From Fagopyrum homotropicum (lineage: Eukaryota > Streptophyta > Magnoliopsida > Caryophyllales > Polygonaceae), in contig BSWB01000008.1 in the NCBI GenBank assembly GCA_033239125.1, forward strand, positions 2,758,001 through 2,822,000: a DNA stretch of 64,000 bases, read 5' to 3'. A model generated the notes under the pieces. The model was not told the DNA's origin, searched no databases, and saw only the letters and a list, made by a program, of their open reading frames with translations. Shown here one piece after another: positions 33,515 through 46,254 of the stretch; the first letter of the stretch is position 1, and the number at the start of each line of letters is the position of its first letter. The translations under genes were made by a program, and so were the position numbers.

Positions 33515-34910
33515 TATAAAAGTGGTCCTTCATGGGTTGTGAATGGCAGCTGGGAGTAGTTTGGAGCAGCTCATCCATTATCCATTTCTCTCTAACAAAT
33601 ATATTCTCTCAACAAGAAGTTTTTCTAGGAAGGAAAGTGTTAAGGAGAAGAAGAAGAGTTCCATTGAAGGGAAGAAGAAGAACACACACACCATTGCCAT
33701 TCTTGCTAAGTTTTTGTAGTGAAGATTTCCGGATTCTATTTCTAGAGTTTTGTGAACCTTTGAACCTTCTTTGGAAGGGTTGTAAGTTGTTCTAATTCTA
33801 TTTTCAGTTTGGTTTGTTTTAAGGTTCACTTGTGCATCTCTTTTCCTTCGTTATCTTGCAATGGATGTTATGATTTTATGTTTGTTTGTTTTGATTTCTA
33901 TTATGAACGTTGTAGGCTAAATTGATGTGGTTCTAGGGTAAGGAAAGGATGGTTATGGCTAGGGCTATGATAGGACAGATTTAGATTTATCTTTGGATGA
34001 CTTCTTTGTATGAACGTATCCTCTGTTAGGAATCACGGCCAGTTCTTGCCAGACCACGGCCGTGGTTTAGGTAGAACAAACCGTGATTTTCCTGGTTCGA
34101 TGGATCTAATCTTAGACTGTTAGAATGTTGAAATCCTAAGTGTTTGTTGAGTTAAAACTATCCTAGGGTGACCTAGTGTTAGCAACTAAATGTTAGGAGA
34201 GACTTACCCGGTAATCCTTACTCTTAGATTCCAAAGACAACTAACCTTAGGTAGTGGTGAGCCTAATGAGCCGCCATTGGATTTAGTGTGCTGGATAGTA
34301 GCTTAAAACTAGCCCTTCCGAGACTTACCCGGTGAGGATAGGTTGGATCTTAAGTTAGCAATCCGGTTCGAGTAGAATTCCATCCCTTAAGTTCTTAGAG
34401 ACTTACCCGGTAATGAGACTTAGGGAATGGACTAGTGGATCATGAGACCTACCCGGTAATTAATCCCAATCTAGAAACACTTAACCCCAACATAGTTAAT
34501 CCAAGAATGAATAGATAGCTTGAGTCCTATGCCATAATCGGAACTTCCAATCCCTAGAATCCATCTTTTCTTTCTTTGATCTACATCTTGTTTGGTTGTT
34601 TATTTGCGTTGATTTATAGTTTGATTGATCGATTACTTGCATGAATTGTGATCTTTGATTGATCACCAAAAAAAACCAACTAAAAACATTTGAGATTTTC
34701 ATTTCTTTATTTCTTTCTTCTCTTTCAACCTAGGTCCTTGCTATACTCAATCACAAATCGAGTCAATTTCACCTTAGTCTTTGTGTTCGACCTCGGAATA
34801 CTATCCCTACTACGAACGACCCGTACACTGCGGGTTCGCTAGGAGTTAGGAGAAATATAACGAGTATAAATTTAAAACCCAATTGCGCATCACACGATCT
34901 TAGCGTAACA
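33515..34910 (+). mobile_element. Athila A 3' LTR, second part
   Basis: This continues the LTR from the TATA box onward (TATAAAAG at 33515-33522) and matches 7464-8859 with about five differences. It ends CGTAACA at 34910 and is followed by the TSD-like ATATA. Confidence 0.95.
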
Positions 34911-35732
34911 ATATACTGACTCGATCTTCGCCGGATCGACTTTAATACCCTCAGTAGTCACCACGTGACCCAAGAAAGCCACCTCTGACATCCAAAACTC
35001 ACACTTGGATAGTGTAGCATACAGTTGGCTATCCTGTAGAATCTGCAATACTGTCCTCAAGTGTCCTGCATGCTCCTCTCGACTCCTAGAGTAGACTAGG
35101 ATGTCGTCAATGAAGACCACTACAAACTGGTCTAAGAAGTCAATGAATATCCCATTCATCAACTCCACGAACACCGCTGGTGCATTAGTGAGCCCAAATG
35201 ACATCACTACGAACTCATAATGACCATACCTAGTCCGGAATGCCGTCTTAAGTATGTCCTGATCTCTCACCCTCAACAGGTGGTAACCTGACCTCAAGTC
35301 TATCCTCGAGAACACAGACGCTCCATGCAACTGGTCCAACAGATCATCTATGCGCGGCAGTGGGTATTTGTTCTTGATGGTTACCTTGTTCAGCTCTTTG
35401 TAGTCTATGCACAGCCTCATCGATCCGTCCTTCTTCTTCACAAACAACACTGGCGCACCCCAGGGAGACACACTAGGGCGTATGAAACCCTTCTCTACTA
35501 GCTCCTCTAACTGCTTCTTCAGCTCAAGCAGCTCTATAGGTGTCATACGGTACGGAGCCTTCGAGATCGGTCTAGTGCCCGACTCTAAGTAAATGCTGAA
35601 ATTAATGTTCCTCTGTGGGGGTAATCCTGGCAGGTCGTCACTGAATACCTCTGCAAACTCACATGCAACAGGTATCTCCTCTATGGTCAGGCTCTTACTT
35701 TCCTTCATGGCATAACGCCAGAAGGCCTCACA
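34911..35732 (-). pseudogene. Chromovirus 1 pol: protease/RT junction and RT (split by Athila)
   Basis: On the minus strand this encodes the segment from just before RT ('CEFAEVFSDDLPGLPP', 'GTRPISKAPYRMTP') through the palm ('MRLCIDYKELNKVTI', 'FVVVFIDDILVYSRS') to 'GIKVDPAKIESV', where the Athila composite begins. The frame within this piece is open. The FIDD catalytic motif is kept. Pol continues at 7028 and below. Confidence 0.9.
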
Positions 35733-37430
35733 ACAATTCTTTTTATATCATTACTGATATAAGGGGTCATTTCGGGCCGTCAATTCTCTTTTAGAGTTAC
35801 TGACTTGAACTTATTCAGTGTTACTAGCACTCGTATTGATTGGCTTCCTAGTTGCCGCAATTGGTCACTTTAAGGATTCCTCCTCATGTCAATAATGTTC
35901 TTTTGTAACTCTGTGGTTATTCTTATTATTTGGCAACCAGTCACCACTAGTTGGCCCGCACGTGTAAAGTCCCAGTTGTTACCAAGTAGTCTATTGTTGA
36001 CCTTTTACAAGATCATAGGCTTACGTTGCTTCTATCTCTTTGAAATTTGATAAACCTGGTGGAAATCTATCTTCTCTAGTTTCTCCGCTTGTACTTCTTT
36101 AACTCTTCTATAATCTACACTTCTCTTTCGCACTATAAGAGCGTTATACTATTTTCGAGTTTAGGATTATCATTCATCTACCGTCAACGGACTCGTAAAT
36201 TCTCTCACGATAGCTCGTATATGCATCTTCGCGATTACTTTTACCTCAGCCATCAGCTGCTCGTGGTTCCCGGGGTAAATCGTTAGTGCTGAAAATTTTA
36301 AGTCTAGTTGTGAGAGGGAGATTATTGTGGGCATTCGGATACGCCAAGATCCTTCTCACAAACTCCCTTCTTGATATGTAAAATAATGTTGCCTTTATAG
36401 TGATCGCTTTGACTCTGCTTTCAGGATTCTATGATTTTGATATTTGTATCACGGCCCTTGCTGTCACTCACTTGTCTTCTAGAAAGTCACTCCGCTTCTA
36501 TGTTGGTGAAATCTGCCTTTCACTTGTTGGCAACGCGTAAGCTTCCATTTTACAGCTCTGTAGTTCTTCAGATTTGGATGGACAATGTATTTCGTGTAGA
36601 CTTCTATGCTTTTGACTGTCTTGGTTATCCATTTTGATTGTGGTGTCAAGCAGACTGTCGAGGTGATCATATTTTGTTCTGTTTCTGGCATCAATGTTCA
36701 CCTTCTGGTCCGTCGGTGAGCTTGAATTCTATATCTCTTGTCTGAGTCCTACCACCTCTCTTTGACTTCCACACCTATGCTTGTTTCTGAAGGTATCCGC
36801 TTTGTTTGTAACGTTGCTTTACACCACACTTGAAAGAACCTAGGTGATGTCGCTCCCAATTTGCATAATTGTCGATCATCCAATGCCTTTCCGGAACTGC
36901 TCTCATGTATAACCTTCATTTGCTTCCGTTAAGTTAACTCGGGGTCCCCTGCTTGCCATGTTCGTTGAGGTTGTCCTTCAGTCCTCACTTTCCCGCCTCG
37001 ACGCTCCTCAGTAAGCTCGAAGGAGTTACCCGTCATTCGCCTACCCTAATGCACATAAGATGTGCATACTAATTCATCATGTTGACACTCTTCAAAACTT
37101 AGGTGTGTCAACTGAATGAGGATCTCATACTGTTATCACCAATAAGGCATAACATAATAAATTCTACCAATCTTTGGCATCTACTTATCTACATCACCTA
37201 TCACTATACTCAAGCTAATAAGTTCAACTAAAGTAACCCTAAGGTCCATACTAAGCATACTAAGATCCGCGGTAGTAGTGGTGGTCAGCCGTACTTTTCT
37301 ATTTCCAACCCGACTATGCATGCATTTGAAAACCAAAAATTTCCTTTTTAAAACTCAGACCCCTTTCGGGTTCTGCTTAAAACTTATTCGGTCTTTCAGA
37401 AGATTTCAAGTGCCATTGTTGCCAACCTAG
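35733..37430 (-). other. Chromovirus 1 region where gag and protease should be; no coding sequence recognised
   Basis: About 1.7 kb between the RT piece and the 5' LTR. By position it should encode gag and protease, as in chromovirus 2, but I find no long frame, no zinc knuckle and no DTG motif. Either this part has decayed beyond recognition or it was replaced. No other gene is visible. Confidence 0.5.
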
Positions 37431-37443
37431 AGCTCTAACACCA
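37431..37443 (-). promoter_or_regulatory. Chromovirus 1 PBS, tRNA-iMet type (mutated)
   Basis: On the minus strand TGGTGTTAGAGC follows the LTR end after a few bases. The expected iMet PBS is TGGTATCAGAGC; the two differences are transitions. Confidence 0.65.
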
Positions 37444-37446
37444 TGT

Positions 37447-40072
<2,626 letters not shown>

Positions 40073-40677
40073 TCGATGGCAAGGATGTTCGGGGGTGAGA
40101 ATACTTCATTGCACTCCTCCAAAGGTGAAGGAGGTGGAGGTAAGCCTTGAAGGATGGTAGGATCTCCTAGCATAAGAGCATGCCTAATCTCCTCAATCTC
40201 CCTCCTCATTTGTTCTTCTCTCTCGATATTCAATCTTCTTGCATCCTCCAGGGCCAAATCCCTTAGCCACAATTGCTCCCGAGCTTCATTCAACTCTTCC
40301 TCGAGGTCTCTATTGGTTATGGTTGAATCGGGTAATTCTTGGATCTCCTCATGGTGAACCTCCTCTTGTTGAAATACTTCCGCTTCAAGCACCACGTGGG
40401 CACTCGAAATGGAAGCAAGGTTGCTCTCTAGATCATCCATCTTCCTCAACATTTCTTCTAGCATTGATTCCACTCGGTCATTGTGAGGTTGATGGTGAGG
40501 TTCCACATAAGGCAATGTAGTCATGTGAGCTTGATCATGGGACTCATGATAGGCATTAAACTCCTCCCAATACTCAAACTCATCATGGAGAGGTCCTAGA
40601 TCTTGGCTTTCCATCCACTCCTCATACTCCATGTTGTCAAGGTCGTCTTGGAAGTACAATCCGTTCATGGCAAACAT
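40073..40677 (-). pseudogene. Outer LARD ORF, N-terminal part (acidic coiled-coil, gag-like)
   Basis: On the minus strand the frame starts at an ATG at 40677 or 40668 and runs into the chromovirus 1 insertion. The first 70 residues are acidic ('DDLDNMEYEEWMESQDLGPLHD'-type composition), then 'DRVESMLEEMLRKMDDLES' forms a likely coiled coil. A later stretch, 'LEEELNEAREQLWLRDLALEDARR' and on to a proline run, resembles the N-terminal coiled coil of the Athila gag at 9097. The C-terminal part is at 1530-2006 in the same frame once the insertion is removed. No enzyme motif. Confidence 0.7.
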
Positions 40678-40771
40678 GAAAAGGCAAAGACAAAAACAAC
40701 ACAAGATCAAAAGTAACAAGAAAGATAAACACTAAAAACGATCAAAAGCAAATGACTCAATCTAGACCTAG

Positions 40772-40789
40772 TCCCCGGCAACGGCGCCA
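40772..40789 (-). promoter_or_regulatory. Outer LARD PBS, tRNA-Asp
   Basis: Exact reverse complement of TGGCGCCGTTGCCGGGGA, seven bases from the LTR. Confidence 0.9.
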
Positions 40790-40796
40790 AAAACTT

Positions 40797-42594
40797 TGTT
40801 ACGCTAAGATTGTGTAGCACAAAAAGCTTTACATTTATAAACTTGATCTAATCTCCTAAACTACCTAGTGAAACCCGCAGTGTACGGATCGTTATGTAGG
40901 AAGGAAAGTATTCCGAGGTCGAACACAAGGACTGAGGCGAAATCAAGTCATTCAATGATCAAAGATAGTGCAAATCTAAACTAAGATGAGATGAGGAATA
41001 AAGAAGGTGCAAAACACAATATTTTTGGTTGGTTTTGGGGTGATCAAACAAGGATCACAAAATATGCAAATCAAACAAGCAAACAAACACACAAATGCAA
41101 GATAGGAGATAAGAGGTAAGATAAGTGGATTCTAGAGATCAAGATTCTCGGTTATGGCATTGGACTCAAGCTTCTAAAGATTCTAAGGACAAGGTTGCGG
41201 TGTTGGGAGAGGGTGTTTCTCTAATGGAAGTAATTACTGGGTAAGTCTCATGCTTCACTAATCCCTCACCAAACTCCTATTACCGGGTAAGTCTCAAGGA
41301 GGTAAAGTTGGGAATTCTACACAAACCGGACACTACTTAAGGGGAAAACCTCTCCTTACCGGGTAAGTCTCGGAAAAGGTAAGTCTCAAGCAACAATCCT
41401 AGCACACTCAATCCAATAGCGGCTTATGAGACTCACTACTACCTAGAGTTCATCATCTTTGGTATCTAAGATCGGAAATCACCGGGTAGGTCTCTCTCCT
41501 CACTTAGTTTGCTAGCATTAGGTCACCCTAAACTATATTATGCTCAACAAACACGAGGATTTCAACAATCTAACATCCTAACATACAGATTTATCAATTA
41601 AAGAGCAACAGAAGGAAAAATCGGGTGGATCATAGCAAAAATCGGCCGATTTACTAAGAAGAACAGGTCGATTTTTATGTCTGAGTTAGGTTTTATGCAT
41701 ATGAATCATCCTAAATTAACATATAAGTCCATTCTATCATCACCCAAGCCATAACCATCAATCCATCACTCCAGAATCATAATAAACTAGCCAACAACAT
41801 GCATTTCAAGATCTAAAATCATCATACAAGCATACATGGAATCCATAGCAAGAAGATGAAGTAAGGAAATGAAAGCAATGAAACTTAGCTGGATTTGAGC
41901 TCAAAACAAGTCTTTCAATACACCAAATGTAGCTCCAAGTCAGATCTTACAAACTTCAACAAGTTTCTTCACAAAAATCACTCAAATCTCACTACAAAGC
42001 TAAAGCCTACACTAATCTCTCTCAAGAACAACCACAAGGGTGCCTTGAAGAGAGGCTACAATGGAAGAGTCTTCTTGGGAAGATGCTAGAAGGGTCCAAA
42101 GGAAGGAGAAGGATCCTCAAAATCAGCCTGCAGGACCACTTATATTCTCCATCAAGAGCAAGGCCGGACAAAGAGATCGTGGGACACGTGGCTTAAGTTG
42201 TCAAAGGCCAGAAAATCGACCCAGTCAGGAAAATCAGCCGATTTTCCTGAGTGTTGGTCCGATTTTCTTCAACAGAGGCTTGTTATGATTGTCTAGCCAT
42301 GAGTTGCTCCATTGCTTGCACCAACAAGGGTCCTTGTGTCCTTCATTGCTCCAATTATGTTCCTTCAAGGCCTTGGATATGTACCACCATGAGGCTTGGT
42401 CCTCGAATGTATCGATTAATGTCCAAAAGATCCCCGAAATACCTATAAAACCGACAAAAGCTCGTGTAGACGTCTTTTCTAGAAATATGCATGAATTAAG
42501 CGTAAACGTCATGAATTAATGCCAAACCGTGCATGAATAACGGGAAAAACTATCTAAATATATGCCTAAAATAACGTCATAAATCACGTTATCA
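40797..42594 (-). mobile_element. Outer LARD 5' LTR (family B)
   Basis: A 1.8-kb LTR, TGTTACG to CGTTATCA in plus orientation. On the minus strand it resembles the B LTR at 16602-18429, including TATA-like GAATATAAG (42139-42147), B-word palindromes before it (42207-42272) and after it (41609-41682) and four CCGGGTAAGTCTC-type motifs (41235-41500). It interrupts chromovirus 2; the presumed TSD is CATCC at 42595-42599, its partner off the window. Confidence 0.9.
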
Positions 42595-43820
42595 CATCCT
42601 CATCAGGAAAATGGATGTCCATATCTAGCCAAGTTAGATCCCTCGGAACCTGAGGTTGTACAGTCAATCTAGCAATCGCCTTCTCTCGAGGCGTCTTCCT
42701 GCTCAGGCGTCAGCTACCACACTCGCCTTGCCAAGATGATACAAAATCTCAAGGTCAAAGTCCTTGATCAACTCAAGCCATCGACGTTGGCGGTTATTCA
42801 ATTCCCGCTGCGTGAAAATGTACTTCAGACTCTTATGGTCTGTGAAGATCTGACATGTAGCACCATACAGGTAAAATCTCCAGATCTTCAAAGCATGAAC
42901 TACCGCTGCCAACTCCAGATCGTGAGTCGGGTAGTTCTCCTCATACGTCTTCAACTGTCTAGACGCATAAGCAATTACTCTGCCTCTCTGCATCAACACA
43001 TATCCCAAGCCCACCTTGGATGCGCCACTGTAGACCACAAAATTATCAGAACCCTCTAGTTGTGTTAGGACAGGAGTAGAAGTCAAACGCCTCTTCAACT
43101 CCTCGAAACTCTAAGCACACTGGTCGGTCCATACAAATCTGGTAGTCGTCCTCAGAAGACTCGTCAGTGGACGGGCAATCATTGAAAATCCCTCCACAAA
43201 GCGTCTGTAATAACCGGCTAGGCCAAGAAAGCTACGCACTTCCTTGACGTTCGTCGGTGTCGTCCATGCAGCAACAGACTCAATCTTCGCCAGGTCAACC
43301 ATAATCCCGTCGGCGGAGACGATATGTCCAAGGAAACAAACCTCAGACATCCAAAACTCGCACTTAGAGAGCTTGACATACAGCTCTCTATCCCTCAAAA
43401 TCTGTAAAACTTTCCTCAGATGTCCATCATGCTCCTCTCTGCTATGAGAGTACACCAAAATATCATCAATAAAGACCACCACAAATTGATCCAAGAAGTC
43501 GATAAAATATTGTTCATCAACTCCATGAAAACTGTTGGGGCATTCGTCAGCCCAAATGGCATCACTACAAACTTGTAGTGTCCATAACGGGTACGAAATG
43601 CCGTCTTGTGCACGTCCTACTCTTTCACCCTCAGCTGGTGATATTCTGAACGCAAGTCAATACGGGAGAAAACTATCGCTCCCTGAAGCTGATCAAGTAG
43701 ATCATCAATACGAGGCAGTGGATACCTGTTCTTGATGGTCACCTTGTTCAACTCTCTGTAGTCTATACACAATCTCAACGATTCGTCCTTCTTCCGCACG
43801 AAGAGGACAGGGTACCCCAT
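42595..43820 (-). pseudogene. Chromovirus 2 pol: RT and RNase H (decayed, truncated)
   Basis: Minus strand, in order: RT fingers and palm ('VLFVRKKDESLRLCIDYREL', 'TAFRTRYGHYKFVVMPFGLTN', 'FVVVFIDDILVYSHS'), RT end ('FLGLAGYYRRFVEGF') and RNase H ('GLGYVLMQRGRVIAYASRQL', 'YHLGKASVVADA'). There are stops or frameshifts near 43613, 43495 and 43111 and an altered RNase H active-site region (SGASK where the sister has SDASK). Integrase is missing because the outer LARD cuts the element at 42594. Close relative of chromovirus 1 but not the same copy. Confidence 0.88.
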
Positions 43821-45874
43821 GGTGAAATGCTAGGGTGTATGAAGCCCTTCTCAGCCAACTCCTCGAGTTGCTTCTTCAGCTCTAAAATCTCGACATGTGT
43901 CATATGATATGGGGCCTTCGAGATGGGTCTCGTACCAGGCTCCAACTCGATGCCAAAGTCTACGCTCCTCTGAGGCGGTAAGCTAGACGGCTCTACAAAC
44001 ACGTCTGTAAACTCACAGGCCACTGGTATGTCCTCCAAAGCTGGTCTATCTCCTTCCTTCATGGCATAACACCATAAGGCATCACATCCTTGTGCTATCA
44101 GTCTAGCTGCTCGTACGGCACTGATAACAAATCTTGTCTTCCCAAGGTCCCAATCCCAGAAGACCTCTATCGGACCTATGTCGGTAGAGACTGTAATAGT
44201 TCTCTTACCCACATCTAACACCGCACGGTGTCTATGCATCCAATCCATACCTAGTATGACTTCTTCATGCATCAATGGCATGACTAAGAAGTCAACAAGT
44301 AAAACACGAGTCCCTAAGCAAAAGGGACAACTACGTATCTCATGGATACCTCGAACCCGACTACCATGTAGCAACTCAAACGCTCAACACATGCAGCAGA
44401 AATAAAGGAATGCGTAGAACCCGTATCAAAAAAAACTCTAACAGGTAAACCATGTAATAGAATGGTACCTGTAGCAACTGGTGTTGGCGGCTCCTCAGCA
44501 CTCTTCAGCTTAAAAACTCGGCCTCGAGCTCCTCGGGCATCACTGGTACCAGTCTCTCTACCTCTACTCGGTCCTGGAGCTGATCTTTGAGTAGCAGGTG
44601 TGTCTAGGACTCTCTACTGTCCCTGTGCCTAATGCTGAGGCGGTCTCTGTCCACCTCCTACTGCACCTGCAGGGGAAGAACCCTGCTGTGATGACGTCTT
44701 GGCCTGACGACAAAACGTAGATTTGTGTCCTGGCTTCCCACACGAGAAGCAAGTCAATGGTGCTCTCGGGCACTCCACCCTCATATGTCCTTAGGCCCCG
44801 CAGTTGTAACACTGTCGGCCTCTATCAATAGTCTGGGCAGATACTGGACCACTCGGGCGGCCTTGAGACTGGTCTCGCCCGTATCCAGATGCTCCTGCAC
44901 TAGTTGGTCTTGTGCGTTGTCTCTTCTCAGACCGTCCTGTCTGAGAAGTCCTCCTCTGACTAGCTCTCTCCCTCTCATAGGCAGAGGCCCAATCCTGGTA
45001 GTCTGTCAAGGAATCACAGTGAAATCCCACCATGTATGAACGTGTGCTCTGCCTAAGATGACAGGAGAACAGATACACATGTTGGTCCTCAGATGGTGCC
45101 GCAGGACCCAGCAATGCTAACTCAGTCTGGAAGCAACGAATAGCATTTATAATGGGTACGTCCTCAAAACCCGCCTCCATGAAGTCCTGCAGCTTCTCCC
45201 TCCTCAGTGAGGCGGGGAAAAACTGCTCCCTTAGCAAGGTCCTCATCTGCTCATAGCTGGTAACTCATGCTCTAACTGTCCTCCACCACTGGTGTGCCAA
45301 GTCACGGAATAGAGATTGTACTAGCTCTATCCGTCTGTCCTCAGGGAATCGAATAGACTCTAAAGCTGAGTCTACATGACCAACCCAAACCTCGGTCTGC
45401 AACCCAATCTCTCCTGAGAAGTGCGGTACTCCTTGCTGGTGAAATGCCTTCAACCAGGCATCTGGTCGAGGCCCTTTGGTCTCCTCTACAGCTCGAGCAA
45501 CCTCAGCAGCACGTGCCGGCATAGCTAGCACCTGAGTAGCTCCATGGGATCTCTTAGATGATCTCTCATGCCCTGGTAGATCTGGGGCTTGTATGCCTGC
45601 TCTGATGGCCTCCTCAAAATGCCTGAGATACTCCCTGAACTCTGGTCCCCATGGAGACACGATCTGAGTCCTCAGACTGGGCTCGATGGGTCTGTTGTCT
45701 CCTGGACCCACCACTCCTCGTCGCTGGAATAACACTCTCAATAACCTCCTCAAAAGCGTCCTCCACCATTGGTGGATCTGCAGCGGGAGCTGGTCCCTGT
45801 CCTATCCCTCCTGGAGGAAGAGGTGGTCTACCTCTACCTCGACCTACAGCAGTAGTAGCTCTAATCCGAGCCAT
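43821..45874 (-). pseudogene. Chromovirus 2 gag and protease (decayed)
   Basis: Minus strand from an ATG at 45874: Arg/Gly/Pro-rich gag start ('MARIRATTAVGRGRGRPP'), gag capsid part (45753-45265, 'VPHFSGEIGLQTEVWVGHV' and 'FRDLAHQWWRTV'), gag C-terminal part (45246-44791), then two CCHC zinc knuckles (CYNCGA..GHMRVEC and CFSCGKPGHKSTFC, with a stop between them) and an aspartic protease with FFDTGSTHSFISA near 44400-44440, running into 'GMDWMHRHRAVLD' and the RT start. At least four stops or frameshifts. It shows what chromovirus 1 lacks. Confidence 0.85.
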
Positions 45875-45984
45875 CTGCGGGGTATGCACACCTAACGTAT
45901 AAAGCTCTATATAGGCCATATGTATATATATATATATAATACTTAATAGTACACGCATACACATCAGCACATAGAAGATATCTA

Positions 45985-45996
45985 TCTATCTATCTA

Positions 45997-46068
<72 letters not shown>
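45985..46068. repeat. (CTAT)n/(TA)n microsatellite in chromovirus 2 leader
   Basis: CTAT repeats passing into TA repeats between the PBS and the gag start. Confidence 0.97.
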
Positions 46069-46069
<1 letters not shown>

Positions 46070-46238
46070 ATACTGTCGAGATCCTCAGATGGGTGACGGC
46101 TTCTGTACATACTATCCCAAAACATATGTACTCACTTTAAAACCAAAACCTTTTAAAAGTCAGACCCCATGTGGGTTCTATTTATTTATCCACTCTACCT
46201 TTATTGAAGATAGCAAGTACCATTATTGTCAACCTAAG

Positions 46239-46251
46239 GCTTTGATACCAA
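46239..46251 (-). promoter_or_regulatory. Chromovirus 2 PBS, tRNA-iMet
   Basis: On the minus strand TGGTATCAAAGCC, one change from the iMet complement TGGTATCAGAGC, four bases from the LTR end. Confidence 0.8.
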
Positions 46252-46254
46252 CTC

